From: Chaetorhynchus papuensis
Lineage: Eukaryota > Chordata > Aves > Passeriformes > Rhipiduridae
Reading direction: 5' to 3'
Assembly: GCA_013396525.1 (NCBI GenBank)
Contig: VWYX01000711.1
Location: 62,001-126,000, forward strand
Length of the DNA stretch: 64,000 bases
Numbering within the stretch: position 1 is the first letter of the stretch; each line of letters opens with the position of its first letter. The notes under the pieces were generated by a model, which saw only the letters and a program-made list of their open reading frames with translations, was not told where the DNA came from and made no database searches. Positions 37,351 to 51,580 of this stretch are shown piece by piece. Made by a program: the position numbers and the translations under genes.

Positions 37351-40300
37351 CTTTAGACACTTCACAGTCCTCTGCCTTAAGGCAGCTTTAAGGGACACTG
37401 TTTAACATAAATGAAATTTCACCTGGTGCACACAACCTTTCATTTATAGCTTTTATAAGTTCACATAAAGACTTGGCATTTGTTTGCACTGTGGGTGGAC
37501 GTTTGGGTTTTTCTTGTTCTGAATGCTACTGTAAATGTGCCTGTTGATTGTGTTGAAATTGAAAGAACTGCTGTAAGATGTTGAGACTGGGTGCATGGTT
37601 CCTTTCCATTTTACTCAAAATTGGATATGAAAACCTGTTTTCAAGTTATTGTATAAGCAAGGGCGTGCCAAGTGTATCCCCATATCCAGCAGAGAATCAC
37701 CTGCTCTTAAATAACATACAGAGAAAAAATTTAGATGATCTGTGATACTTTGAGTGAGAGACAACACCTATTCTAATAAATGTCTATTCTCATAAATTGT
37801 GTGCATGATTTTTCTTTGGCATCATGGCCCTACAGCCCTGCATCCATAGTAGGTAACTGCCTTAAGGTCCTTGCAGAACGGCTGTGGGCAGGTGGGAGAG
37901 GAGTTCTTCTCTGTGCCATCTTTGAAACTACTTTGGATTGTTTTGGCAAGTGCTAGTTGGCATGTGCCAAAAATGTGCTAAGAGCTATTTTAATGGTTTA
38001 ACTGCAGAACTGACTGATTCTAGTGCCTCACAGAATTGCCACACACAGTTTGGTTTATCAAAACAAACGTAGATAGAACGTAACAAAAATGATCTGAACA
38101 GACTCGTTTCCTGCCCTACCTTTTTGTTATGTGATTCTGGTTTTGAAAATTAGTATCAGTCAGTCACTATCACAGTGGGATGTTTCATAAATGCTGGCAC
38201 AGATTTTTGATGAGTTTTTTCGTGAAATGGCAAATTTTTGGTAGTTGGAGGGTGAATGACTGATTATGACTGTTCTGAAACTTGCATTTTTTCAACATTC
38301 ACGTGCATTGTGTATTTCTTCTGCTGCACATACACTCCAACTATCAGAGATCGAAGTACTGCAATGAAAATGCTGTTAATTTGTGGCAGTTGTTTTTGGT
38401 CCTCCTTCATCTTTGTTGAGCACTGCTGCCTAGTCAAAGCAAGCACAGCCTCACTTCTTTTTCATTGCCGTAACTTAAATGCAGAATGCTTGTTGTCTCA
38501 CATGTAAAATGTGTCTATGTAAGATGACCTGTGATTGTATTTCTAATGGAGTCATTGAATACTATTTTAAGTTTAAAATTTTCAAACTGAAGCAAGGTAA
38601 GCTGAACTTTCCTCAGGGAAGCACTGTAGCACTTTTTTTTCCTGAATCTGTTTCTGTTTCTGAGGAGCTGCTGTACTGCTATCTTGCCTTCTTAAAGAAT
38701 GGGTGACAGCTGTTACAGGAGCACTGGAAAAGGTCACTTGCTAAATTACTCTTCCTCATTATAAAGCTGTTTTATTTCTTCCTATCCTAGGGAGATGTCT
38801 TTGAAACCTGATGCTTCTCTGGTCAGTAGATGTATTAGAATATGCACAGGAATTGTGGCACACCTTCATTTCTTGAGTGGTCAAACTTAAGAAGGTCCAA
38901 TTAATATAAACACAAAATTTTTCTTGTATAGCAAGCCTAAAAAAAAACCTAGTTGCAGCCTGAGAAGGGACTAAGCAACAGTGCTTTAAAATGGCCATCA
39001 GAAAGTGACTGAAGAGAATAAGCCAGAAAGAAAGGAGTTAATGCTGTGAAGACCAGGCAGCTCTGCATAGCTCATTTTCAGTCCCCTGTTATGCTTTATT
39101 GTTTTCTCAAATCAAAGCTGCTGGCTTCTGGGAATAGCCTTTCCTGACCACTCGTGGTGATAAGCTCCCTACTGTGCTAATGGCTGCATCAGCTACACAG
39201 ACTGCAGTAGGTGTGTAGTACTTACTGTATTATCATACATTGAATGTTTTGGATACAGTTCTTTAGGCTATGAAAATAAATTCTGAAAGGGTTCTCCTGG
39301 CCTTGTAGTTTGAAAGAAAGGGTTTTGTTTATTCCCAAAGGAGGTAGACTGGCATGTTGTCCTCTGCTGCCAAGAGGAGGTAAAAATAAGGAAGTGCAGC
39401 ACCAAGAACAGCATGTCTGATCCCCTGCTGCTCATATGATCAGATCAATGATGATTTAGACTTCTGTAAGAAGGAACAGTAACATTACAAGAGAAAAAGG
39501 ACACTTCTTGGTCAAGATTTTAACTGGCAGCTGCCTTTATTGAAGCACTTTAGGACTTGGTGCTGAAAACCATGGGTTAATATTGAAGCGCTCTTGAAGC
39601 TCAGTAGTTTGCCAACCGGGTTATTTCTGAAATAACAGCCTTCACTGATAGAAGGTTACAAACAGACACACAGAGGTTATTTTCCAAGCCCAGGGCATTC
39701 CTGTTCCTCACCACCTTCCTCCTCCAGGCCCTTTGTGGATTCCTTTTATGAGAGTTAGCTGTGGTGATTCTTGTGGACTCCCAGAGCCATCAAAATTGCT
39801 GCCCCCTTCCAGGCGAGCGTTACTGTTTGGTGGGTGTAACAACATCCATTACTGGGTCAGCTGTTGTGACAGATCAGCTTCAAATTCAGGTCATAGCTTT
39901 TCCAGACCTGAATTCATCTTTTGAGCTACACTGATTTCACACTTGCATCAGCCCAGCTCATAGACATTTGTATGCAATACAATGGTCAGTGTGTTCTGAA
40001 GAACAATATTCTGTGCTAGCACCATTCAGAGCTTGACAGACTCCACGTAATGTGTGGCTATTGGGCTTTTTTCCAAGAAGAAGAAAAAATAATCTTTTGA
40101 ATCTAATCATAACTCCATAATGCACTTGTGCAGAATTATTCCTAATATGTCACTGAGAGCAATGAAAAAAACTCTTCATGTTGTCCCTAAATATAAATGA
40201 GAGAGTTGCCCCTTTCATCTAATTACCATGCTTTGTTTATTATATCAGAGGCTTTACATACCTCTGATTTGCATATGTTTTGCCTGCTGGGTTTGCTTAG

Positions 40301-43300
40301 ACAATCTGCCAGTCATGTGCCTAAATATTTCTGACGTAGTCTGCTTAGTCTTATGATCGATGGAGAAAGATTTTAAATACTTCATGAGATACATATCCTG
40401 ATCTATCTCTTCCCAAACAAATGCCTGTAGGCTGGTCAGGTGTATTGTGCTTTAATGGTGACTGTTTGTTTCCCTTGAACATACACAGGAAGCCTAGGGT
40501 GGTGAGACAAGAGAGGGCATTTACAACCCTTGTGTCATTGTTCCCTGTTGATCTGAAAGCCTGTCTGTTTTAGAGATGCCATTGACTGCTGCTTGTGGCT
40601 GCAATAAGAAGCTGACTCTTGCCACAACACGCAGGAATGCCAGTCCACAGCAGTAACAACTGCAGGGCACGGGGACTAGATTTATGTACCTCTTTGTTTA
40701 TGTAAAGTTTCTCTGAAACGAGTCTCAGGCACAGTATGATTGTGTACTCAGATCACTCTTTGAGACACCACGGATGTGCTGTTTCACTGTATCTCAAAAT
40801 AAAAGTCCTGTCCTTCAGGGTGTTGCAAAGAGATTTCTTTGCAGATGAGTGGATTAGGAAATAAGAGGTCTTTTTCCATTAGGAATTCCAATGAGATTAA
40901 GGGTGTAGCAGAAGTGTTTCTGTTTTACACTTGTTAATCCATTTCCTTGATGTTATAGATAGGAACAAAGGTAGTGTCAGCCAAGGCCAGGCATGTGGGC
41001 CAGTCAGTACCAAAACACGGCACCATCAGTTCCAGTTCCTGTTGCGCAGTCTCTTTGGCTTGTTTTGGCCATCCAGACGAGATCCATTCCTCACACGGCC
41101 CTACACAACTGCATGAAGAAAACAGACTGAAGAAAATACTTCCTGTGGACCTACAGCAAGGCAGAGGGCAGGATATAGTCTAACAGACAGACAGATATAA
41201 ACAGGCTCCAGAGAGCAAATATTTGCTTCTTCAGTTATTTCGATGTAATCTGAAGGCATCTGGTGTACTCAAAGGCTTCCAGCCTTGGCATTTCATACTG
41301 GTTGCTGTTCTGTTCATTTTGGCCCATATGTTCATAGGAGTTTGTGTTGGCAGATATATACAGCTGAGAACATACCTCAATCAATTCTGCTTTAAAATAT
41401 GGTTCCCAAATGTTTTTAATATATAAAAGCTGTTGCAGCCCTTCAGGAAGTGGATGCATACTTGTGGAAAGCAAATGGAAATTGAGTTTTATTTGTAGCT
41501 TAAGCCTGTACTTTTCCAGTGGCCACAGTACTGTTCAAATACCAGATTGTAATTGTCCTTTGTTTTGTATGTGTTGCCACGCCTCAGACAGGCAGAAATA
41601 TGCATGATGGGGTTTTTTCTAAAGGCACTTTATGCATAAATGATCAAACCTTCTGCAGATTGCAGAAAGATTGTCTACATTGCAAAAACCTCTCGATGCT
41701 TCAATTTTTTTTTTAATATTTTTTTTTCTTTTCTTTTATATTGCGTGACCTTATTCCTGCTTTCTGGCTAGTTATTTCCCAATTGTTAACTACCATCCCA
41801 AGTAATGTATTCTGCTGGGTTTGGTTTTTTTATACTGATAGATGATTTTTTATACTGATAGCATTCTGGTAAAGTTTTTTGTATTCATTTTCTTACAGGA
41901 GCAAAAACTGATACTTCAGTAGAAATGGTGTAACTTTGGCAGAAGTGTGACACTTAGTCTGAAAATTATTTCATTCATTTTCCTATACAGTTGCAGGAAG
42001 AGGTTAGTGGTTGGTAGGTTCTTTTTTGCTTAAGGGGAGGGGAAATGATGAAGATGGCACAGCTTTTGTAGGTGTCATATATCTCTCTGGTAGAAATAGT
42101 TGGCTTGTTCGGCTTGTTATTTTTCTTATATTTGCCAGAAATAATATGCAGTGCATATGATCAATTTCATCTCACATGGAGGAGTTTGCAAACTTTTGAA
42201 GTCAGGGCTACTATCCGTGGTTCTCCAGTAATTTGGTTATAGCCCAATTCTGTCTAAGCCATCACAAGGCAATTTCCTCTGTTCCTTGTCCCCAGAAGCT
42301 CAGTCACCCTTCGTTATGGAGGGTGCACAGAAGAGATGAGGAGAAAGTGTTGGAATCGTCCCATTTCTTTACAATTACCAAACAAATACTGCATTCCTCT
42401 TTCTCTAAGCCTTGTCTTCTGTCCCTATTAGTTACATATAAAGGTTCGACATTATCTTGTGTGCAAGAACAGCAACTTCTGAAGAAGTAAGGGTAGAAAC
42501 AAAGGACCAGCAGAATTGTGCTGGAGCTGCTTTAACTGTTTTTATACAAGGATATATTCTAACCCAGTTATGTTTTCAGAAACTGTCATCATGTCTGTGA
42601 GTACCTATATTGCTCTGAGCACGATGCTCAAACTGATCAATAAACACTTACTAGTATCATGGAAAAGACATGACTTGTGCTGTATATTGCTTGTAAATGA
42701 ATCTCAGGCACAGGGGTTGTTTTATAGGAGTTTTAAAGAACTCAAGTAGAAACTTTTTCCTTTCCCACTGCACTGCTTGTTTAATAAGTTGTTTCCCATG
42801 TTGCATTTATGCACTTGAATTTTCAAGTACAGTGTGTCCCTGATGAGTCTGGGCAGCTGACTTTGTGCCATTTCCCAATCTGAGCTCCACTTTGAACCCT
42901 GATTCTGTCCTTTGCAGTGTCTGCCACTCCTCCTGGGGTACTGCAACTCACTCATCAGAAGGATTAAGGCAAATACTGAATGAAAATGCTAAGGACATTT
43001 CAATCTCATATAACAAGGCACTTCTAATACCCTGCCCCTGCCTTTTGGTGCAGCTTTTCAGTTAAATGTGAAGTTATGGGGATTGCATACATGAGGTATT
43101 TTTGCAGTTTGCTTTTAAGTGTCGCATAGCAGTATTTCCAAAGCATTGCAGCGGTTGAGATACATGCTTTCATCTTTTCTTCAGGACAGGCTGTGTGCTT
43201 TTTAAAAAGAAATATGCCTTCTTTTTACTTTTTTGGATACTGAATAATCCTCCTTGTCTGCTTTAACAGCTTCTTAGCTGTGTTACTAACTTGCTCAGTA

Positions 43301-43897
43301 TCTTTCCAAAATCCAAGTGAGAGCAGTGGATCTAAATTGCTTGGATAGCACTATTTTTTCTAGTTTTACTTCATAAACTGTAACTCCTAGACAAATGTAT
43401 TACTCTACTTATTTGTCCCACAATCCTGTCCTTTCCTCTACCCCCCTGGCTAGTTGTAATGAAAATTACTCGGAATTATTTTAAACTTTCAGTTCTATTT
43501 ACTGAGCTCTGAAAGCATTCCATATTGTTTATTTTGGGGTTGCAGTACTGAGCTACTAAGGAAGCATTCAGAAGACTGCTGATGTGTACCACTGGGAAAT
43601 TTTTTTCTTCTGTTCTGGTAACAGAAGCGTTCATATACAAATATTTAATTAAAATTTTAAGATGCAAAAGAACACCTCACATAGTGTGATTTGACAGTTG
43701 TTTTTTGGTCTTTCTAACCTCACAGATGATTTCAGTAATAATTTCTAAGCATATTTTTGAAAGCTTGTATGTGTGTGTTGCGTTTGTATCTCCTCAAGGA
43801 TAAACAAATATTATTCCTTAATTAAGCCAGAAAGAGTAATTTCATGAAAGAACTCAAGACAATTTCACGTGGAGGCTTCAAAAGATCCTTATACCTA
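37351..43897 (+). other. RETREG1 intron 3, no gene seen
   Basis: 6.5 kb of AT-rich intron. A 20-bp-period tandem pair (tatactgata) is at 41826-41861. Open frames are short, lack splice context and match nothing that I know. Confidence 0.5.
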
Positions 43898-43958
43898 GCA
43901 CTGTGGTTGGACTTGATGAGCTTAAAAGCCTTTTCCAACCTAAATGATTCTGTGATTT
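43898..43958 (+). mobile_element. CR1 3' terminal remnant, sense
   Basis: gcactgtggttggacttgat, then a Cttttccaacctaaatgatt segment ending ctgtgatt, is the canonical CR1 3' terminus with its 8-bp end motif. Only about 60 bp is recognisable. Confidence 0.8.
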
Positions 43959-46900
43959 TACCAGTTTGCCTCCATGCTGGAAAAAAAGTTCATCTGGGTA
44001 CTGTGAGATGTGTATTTTTACTACAGGTAAATAAATGAAGCTTGAAATACTTCTTTTAAATTTTTTAGTACTTTGTTCAAGTGAAGTCACTGCATCCATG
44101 ATTAAATATATGAAGTAAATACCCTATATAAATGCAGTCTGTTCAAACTGCAGGGTGTGCTGCATCCTATGCATAAGTGGCTCAGTAATTAGCTTCCTTT
44201 GTTACACGTTGGTAAAAATTAAATGCTACGCTCAGTTGGAAAATGTGGTGATAGTCTGTGGTGGTGGGAGGGTGGAAATACAGCCTTTGTTCATCTTTTT
44301 TTTTTAAACATAAGGCATTTTTTTCTTCAGCAATCTTCGACATAAAGTAAAGCCAGCTCTATTCCATGTTTGTTGTTTTGAAGTATGGAGCTGCAGTCAC
44401 CGTTCAGTTATTTGTGAGAGTTTTGCTTCTGGATCCACTTTGTCTAAAATGCAGTTCTGTTAAAGGTGTCTGTGAGCACAGGCAGGTGGATTTGCCCATT
44501 GTGAACAACCTAAGAGCTCCTAATTCTGAGCTGACCCACTTCTGGCATGCTCACTGGCATGTCATGTGCCACCCGTATTGTCATCACTGGGGAAAAAATG
44601 CAGCCTCCCAATGCTGCCTGCCATCATCTCAGCTGTCTCACGTCCTTTTTTTTGTCACTGTGTTTATTGTAATGGTAGAATGTTTATTTTGATCACAGCA
44701 CTAACCAAACATTTAGTAGAAGATACGTGGAATTGAAATTATTTAGGGTTTTTTTTAGTTCAGCTTGTTTCTAGCACTTAGAAAATAAAAGAACTTCTGA
44801 AAGCTGATGAAAGGGAAAGTTATAAAGCATATACAGGAAATTGCACAGAGGAGGTGAGTGGAGAAACAAACCAGGGATTCACAAGGAGAAAATTGTTAAA
44901 ACAGTGTTACTCTGAAGCTCTCCCATGCCACTTGTCCCTTTCTCATTTTTGCACTTTCTCAGTAAGGAGTGCTGAGATGTAGTCTTGCATCTTAGACAAG
45001 AGTGAGTATGGCAGGTGCTGCATTTGAATTTGCAGACTTGTACAGTGGGGTTGCCTGCTGCTTGCCAAGTTTTCCCAGCTTTCAGCAAGGGAGTTTGGAG
45101 GTGTCCTTCACTTTTTAATACTTTCATATTTCTTACTGATACAGCAATATTGACTCCAGTATTTTTTCCCAACTGACCTAAAGCTTTAAAAATCTTAATT
45201 ACAGGGAAAACAAACCATACTCTCTTCTGTGTTGAGATGTGGGCCACACTTTGGTCATACAATGAAAGCTACTTAAAATAACTTGCCTATCCCATCTTCT
45301 GGGTTGACTTCTTAGGTCTGTGAACATCTCTGTAGAGAAAATCTATCTGAAAAACTGCAGAGGAATTGTGCTGGTACCATCCATCTCAGATTACTTTTTC
45401 TGTCTTCAGGGACCCTGTGTGAAGCAAGTAATTAATCTTGTTGTGGAGTGCAACACCCCCACAGAGAGTATCAAATGAATTAAAGGGGGCAATATTTGGT
45501 TACCTCCTGAATCTAACGAAATGTTGTTTTCTGTCTGTTCTTGAGCAGATCAGCTTTTTCATGCTAACCATAGCTTCTGTTATTCTTTCCCTATTTATTT
45601 TTCAAAGCTGCTTGGAAATTGTCAATACTGGCAGGCACACTTACATATTGTTGTTAGTTCTGAATAATACTGCACTTCCAGTATAAATCCTTTCCTTCGG
45701 GTTTTGTTTTTGTTTTCTTTGGATTTTTTTAATTGTTTCTATTTACAAATTGTTTATTATGAATAGAATGCATCAGCAGCAGGGTGTAGAAGGGTACACT
45801 CTTAATTTGGCTGCCAGCCTAAATAGCATTACAGGAAAACCTGTCCAGGGATGTGATTGACGGGTATTTTGTCAATAAGAAAGTGAAACTTGGAATCAAG
45901 TGTATGAGATAGAAAGGGACAAAGACCCCTCATATCTTAAATAAAGAGCCTTCCAGTTGAAGGATCCAAGAGGCTTGGACATAGTCTTAGAAAATGTCAG
46001 CCAAAAAGTAATGTCATGTACTTCAACTCGTGTGTTGAACCAACTAGGTTCAAGTTACAAGAACTGCCTCTTGAAGGGTGGCAACAGCCTTCCCAACCTG
46101 CTCAGACAGGGAAAGGAGATGACTTGGATTCAGTCACATCATTATGAACGGAACAACTGGTCACTGCCTCTGTCAGGTCTCACCCTGAATATTTATCCCT
46201 AATCCATAAAGGTTTATGAACAAGTATTCCATATTCTGGGATTTTCTAATTTTTGGTGGGAATCCATGTGTCTTGCAGTGTGTAGTTGTGACTATGCGGA
46301 AGCAGCTTCGTATCAATACAGTAGAACTGACACTAAACTACTGATCGGGGTGCAGTCTTTAATTCCTTATTTTCGAGTGGAGATACTGTATTCCAAGGCT
46401 TTGCATACAGCACAAACTCAAAAAAGTCAGTTCCTTGTAAAGAACATCTGTTTTCTAGGACAATTCTCTGAGTTTGCAAGGTTATCTTCTAGTTCAAAGA
46501 CTTCAAAGAGCTTAGGCAGACGTAGTAAGGTGTCTGGGCAGTCAGACCTTAGCTGCACGTTTTTCTAAGTTTGAATTGGTTAACAAGCAGTAGTATTTTT
46601 TTTAGAGTACCAAGGTACCAGGCCTTGCTAAAGAGAACAGAAACTTGACACACAGTTGAAACATCCTTTTTTTAACTCTTTGTAGGTTTACACCATAAAA
46701 TAAATGTAACTACTGCCTAGTCTGGAAGCAGACTGTGTGATTGCCACAGAGCTGCTGGATATGTTTGCCTGCCTCAGAGATTTGTTCTGCTTGCAAATGT
46801 AATGTTGCTGTCTTCCACCTTTTTTATATATTTTTAAATGTTCATTATTATAGAATTAGGTGAGTTGCATCAAATTAGTGCCTACACCAGCAGAATATCA

Positions 46901-48197
46901 TTGCAACAAATACCAGACAGATCACAAGTAAAGGATGACTGCATTTCTGATGAGTGTAACAGTCTCAATGGAATGACAGGCCTCAAATTGCTCATCAGGA
47001 GAGAAATTTAAAAAGCTGACCTTTTCAAAGGGTAGGGAGGAAATGTAAGTGAAAAGAGTAATGTTAAAATGGTCGTGTCCTGTGCGCTATGTTTGTTCCA
47101 TTGCACATGTCATATTTTTGCCTTCGGTGTTTTTATTCTATTCTTACCACTTTCCATTTTAACAGTTGAACAACTGTGAGAGATAACTTGCAATCCTGAA
47201 GTCATTTGACTTGTCATCTTAAAGGGTATTTATAAACTATAGCATTCAGGGAGCCCCCAGTGTTACCTTAAATAGAAAGATTCCTTTTAGGACTAAGAAG
47301 AAAATTGGACTATTTCATTTTGGAATGGCTTCTCTTAAATGTAAGTCTAATGATGGTTGATTAAAAACTCCGTAAAAATGGGTAGCAAGCTTAACCATAT
47401 TCTGTATTTTTATGTTATCACTAAAGACTGCGTGAAAAGCAAACGGTATGGTGTACGCTAAACATGTGAAAAAGATGTTTTTCTCCAAGTACAAGTAGCT
47501 TTTATCCTCTTTTAATATTGGTCTATATTAACTGTTTCCTGTAGGCAGAAATGCTGCTTTTGCTATTTTATTTTCTTGAGGAGAGTAGAGTTTGTTCTGC
47601 ACAAACAAACAAACAAAAAAGTACTGGTCTCCCAACAGCATATTGCGTTAATTTCTGTCAAGTTTTCCAACTCTAAGCAATTTATAAAGGATAATGGAAA
47701 TCTGAGGGTAATAAGAAAGAAAAAGAAGCAAGCAATTTTGATTAATTTGAGAACTTGATAAAAAAAGCAAGAAATATTCGTGATCAATGAAACAAGGTAT
47801 TTGAAAATATATACTCGTTATTGACATGGAAGGAAGAGGACATCCTTGCTTAGAATCTTTAGAATGGTGATAGTCAAGAGAAAGAGCAGATGTAGAGTAG
47901 GCAGGTACTTTCTATAGTAGTCAGGTTTTGACCTTTAATTGCATCTGGTTTGCCAAATGCAAGCATTAGATTACAAAATGCATGACTGAAATTATTTACA
48001 GGGGGCACACAAACATATAGTGGTAGTTGGGTTTGGTTTTTTTTAATGCTGCAGACGTCTGGGTGGTTGTAACACGTGAGGGTGTGCTTCTCAGCCCAAC
48101 ATCTGATTAGTCACTAATTTAGTAAGGAATGTCCTGGCACAGTTTTGTTGAAGCATGTGATCCTATCAGCAGAATGACATTATATTCTTTTACATGT
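43959..48197 (+). other. RETREG1 intron 3, no recognised element
   Basis: 4.2 kb without an exon or named repeat, except an AAAC-type low-complexity run at about 47600-47620. Confidence 0.5.
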
Positions 48198-48484
48198 TTC
48201 AACATACAGTTGAGTAAAACAGCTCAGCTGTTTTGAAACAAACTTCATGGTATTCCTTTCAAGTCTCCTTTTCTTCTCTTATTTCTTATTGACGGAAGAG
48301 ATGTTGCATGTTTATTTACTAAATATATTTCATGCCATAAACATGTTTTTAATTAATATTCCAAATGTTTTAGAGTCTAAATAACACCGAAGATCAGTTC
48401 TAGACAGCTTTAAGTGTTTTATTTTTACACTAAGGGAAACAGAAAATAACATATGCTCTTATTCTGTGTGTTCTGCAAGTTTCC
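48198..48484 (+). repeat. Long inverted repeat, left arm (287 bp)
   Basis: The reverse complement recurs at 49062-49343 with about 97 % identity by eye and one 5-bp indel in the ttatt part near 48445. The outer end is TTCAACATACAGTTGAG and the inner end ctgcaagtttcc. The arm itself matches no element I know and has no coding potential. Confidence 0.93.
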
Positions 48485-49061
48485 ACGCTAAATGAGTACA
48501 GATGATCAGACATATTAAGGTGGCCAGTTTAATTAAAATTTTCAGAGATAAATGTTTGCTGTAGCACAAAACCATGAAAGTTCTCCCAGGTCCACCTGTA
48601 TGTTATGGCCACAGCACCACATGACACACACTTCCTTTCCCTAGCTTAGATTTTCCCTAGCTCCTCTCTCAGAAGTTCAGCCTTTTTTTACCCAGTGCTT
48701 GGATGAGTAGTGTGATTAATAGATCACTGATGTGGTTGTGGCCATTGAGGTTACTGTAGGTCAGTTCATAGCAAGAGGTAATGCTGAAGAGAATTTTGCA
48801 GTGAATATAAAAATATCCGCTATTTGTGCTGGAATTACTCTGGCAAATGTACTCATAAGGGATTTGAAAAGGCAGTGAATAGTGGGATGGCCAGGTACCA
48901 AATTACTTAAGAAAATTAAGACAAGGACCAACTATGAAGTATTTCAGAAGATCCTGACAGGATTCTTTCTCAGTAAAATAGCATCTGAAATTCAGTGTAA
49001 GTAACTGTGAAGTCATGCAGAAATACCAGTACTAAATTCACATATAAAATAATAGTGGAAA
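48485..49061 (+). other. 577-bp spacer of the inverted repeat
   Basis: The left half (48485-48870) is unassigned intron and the right half belongs to an old CR1. Confidence 0.8.
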
Positions 49062-50079
49062 GGAAACTTGCAGAATACACGGAGTAAGAGCATATGTTCT
49101 GTTTCCCTTAGTGTACAAATAAAATACTTATAGCTGTCTAGAATTGATCTTCGGTATTATTTAGACTCTAAAACATTTGGAATATTAATTAAAAACATGT
49201 TTATGGCATGAAATATATTTAGTAAATAAACATGCAACATCTCTTCCGTCAATAAGAAATAAGAGAAGAAAAGGAGACTTGGAAAGAATACCATGAAGTT
49301 TGTTTCAAAACAGCTGAGCTGTTTTACTCAACTGTATGTTGAATAAGACGTGGTCGCAAAAAAGCAGCATTGATCAACAGACTAAATCTACTGTTAAGGA
49401 TCAGTAAAAAAGACATGCAGGGAAAAAGCAATGACAGTCACATTCCACTCTCGTAAATCTGTTGTCTGTCAAAATCCTGAATACTGTGTGTGGGTCTGAT
49501 CTGCCACCTTCCAGAAAAAGGTACAGGAGAAAAAAAATCCAGAGCACAGCAATAAGGTAGATCAAATATACAGAACTATTTCTTTATAAAGAAAAGTAAG
49601 TGAGGTAGGACTTTTCAAAAGAGAAAAGGAATAATTAAAGAGAAATACAATAGAGGTCTCTCAAAATACCACAAGGAACATGCCTTCTCTCTCACACTTC
49701 TAGAATGAGGAGGCATCAAAATAGCAGGCAGCAAGCTAAGGAAAAATAAAAATATGTAATAAGTTTCAGAAATCCTTGGCACATGATTGTTATAAATATT
49801 AGAACTATAGATGGATTTTAAATATAAATTACAGGACAGTTTTTTAAAGAAAATTAATTGAAGGCTTTTAAATAAAAAATCACCACCTCTGGCTTTGAAA
49901 GTCCCCAGGCTGCAGGTTGTTGGAAGCTCTGTGGTATTTTATGGAGCTATCCTTATGTATTTTCCCATATTTTTATTCTGTTTAGGTATCCCCAGGTATT
50001 CAGTTTTGGCAAGCATTAAAGACAGGACACAGGGCTAGATGGGCCTTTGGCAGACCCAGTCTGGCTGGTCTTGTTCATG
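48871..50079 (+). mobile_element. Old CR1 LINE, sense, interrupted by the right repeat arm
   Basis: Two collinear CR1 pieces. 48871-49061 has the segment ggaccaactatgaagtattt through gaagtcatgcagaaatacc. 49344-50079 has cgcaaaaaagcagc, cctgaatactgtgtgtgggt, aatacaatagaggtctctca and the 3' end gggctagatgggcctttgg. The second piece resumes further along the CR1 order, so roughly 100 bp of CR1 appears lost where the repeat arm sits. The copy is degenerate and immobile. Confidence 0.78.
49062..49343 (-). repeat. Long inverted repeat, right arm (282 bp)
   Basis: Inverted copy of 48198-48484. It lies within the CR1 copy, so this arm is the derived one. No target-site duplication or terminal inverted repeat of its own was seen at its borders. 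Confidence 0.93.
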
Positions 50080-51580
50080 CAAGCACTGAGTTTTTATTCA
50101 GTGAAGTGACCCAGTAAGACTGAAATAAATATATCTATTTATATCTGCATTTGTATATAGATTGTATATAAATGTTAAAGTCTGAGAAATCCAAGAAGGG
50201 CACGTGAGAGAGTCATTGCTCAATTTTAGATGGAGTCTGTTGCTACCAGCGCATTCCAAGGAAGTTGCAAGGTCAGTGTGTACCTTAACATCACGCTTTT
50301 ATGCATTTAGGCATGAGATCAGAGCAATATAATTAATCAGAGCAATAACATCTGAGGTTTGCATGTCTGATCTTTAAAAATACCCTGTTCTAAACATGTG
50401 TGGCTTGCCTTAGAACACAAACTGAGGTGTGTCTGAACAATCACTGTACGAAGCTCTCGTGTCAAGGCTGTACAGCAACAAACCGTTTCCATTGCGTTCA
50501 CCATAAGCAGACAATTTTCTTAGAATGTGTACCTAGACAACTTCTCTCCTAGCTGGTTAGCTGAATCAGATATTTTTTTATTATAATCAAAGTCTCAAAG
50601 TGTGGGAATTCAGCTGGAAACGCAATGCAATATGATGATAAACAGAAATAGAAGTTTCTGAAAACAACACATAAGCAGAATGTTTTTGTAAAAGTTTTAA
50701 ATACTTTGCTCAAACTCCTTCCGGATGTACCTTGGAAAATACTTATTTCTTCAATCAGTAATCAAACTCAAAACATACTGAAGAGGCTTTTCTTTTTAAT
50801 AAAAAAAAAAAAAAAAACATCAGATAGAAATTAGTCTTTTGGGGATTTCTTAGTCACTGAAAGGAGGTGAAAAACACTGCAGGTTACCTGAAAAGCAGTT
50901 GAAAAATTATATATTTAAAGTGCTCCGACTGTTTCCCAACTAAATTATTTTGGGGATTGGGGGTTTTTTGTGGGTTTCTTTTGTTCTGTATTTGGGGTTT
51001 TTTTGGAGGTTTGTTTGTTGGGTTTTTTAATAAGAAAAACCAACCTCACTGAACTAAAGTAAAAGTCTGAGTAGAGAGTTATTTTTTCCACCCTTCTACT
51101 TCCCTTCTCTACAGGAACATCTATAGGAACATCCAGGGAATTGGGCTCAGTGATCTTTATTCAAGATTCTAAAGGAAATGGAAAAAGCTGTGATAAAATA
51201 CTGTGCATTTTACAGATTTATGTAGATATGTATGTATTTATATATAAGTAACTTCTAAATTGAAAGCTTAATTTTTCAGTCTTCTAGCAGCAAATTGTAC
51301 TTTTAAAATTTATTTCCTACAGCTTAGCAGAAAGGATTCTTTATAAATCTTTTGATGTCCATAAAAAAATGAGGGAAATGGAAGTTTTAGCAATGATAGG
51401 AGCAGCTGTTGTGCTGTGCAATACAAATGGTCTATACGTGTGTACTAAACCACCTTATGAAACGGATTGAATTTAAATAAAAATTAATAGTAAAGAGGTA
51501 GGGAATGGCAAATTTGTCTTTGGGACAAAAGCCTAGCTAACTGAAGCTGGTTTTGTCTTCCCAGCAGTTCTGTCAGCTGT
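50080..51580 (+). other. RETREG1 intron 3, no recognised element
   Basis: AT-rich. It contains an A17 run (50801-50817) and a G/T-rich low-complexity part at 50940-51030. Confidence 0.55.

Noticed and set aside
44366..44692. 108-codon open frame in intron 3, considered as an exon or retrocopy
   Set aside because: No acceptor/donor pair in phase, no known domain, and no poly(A) tail or target duplication.
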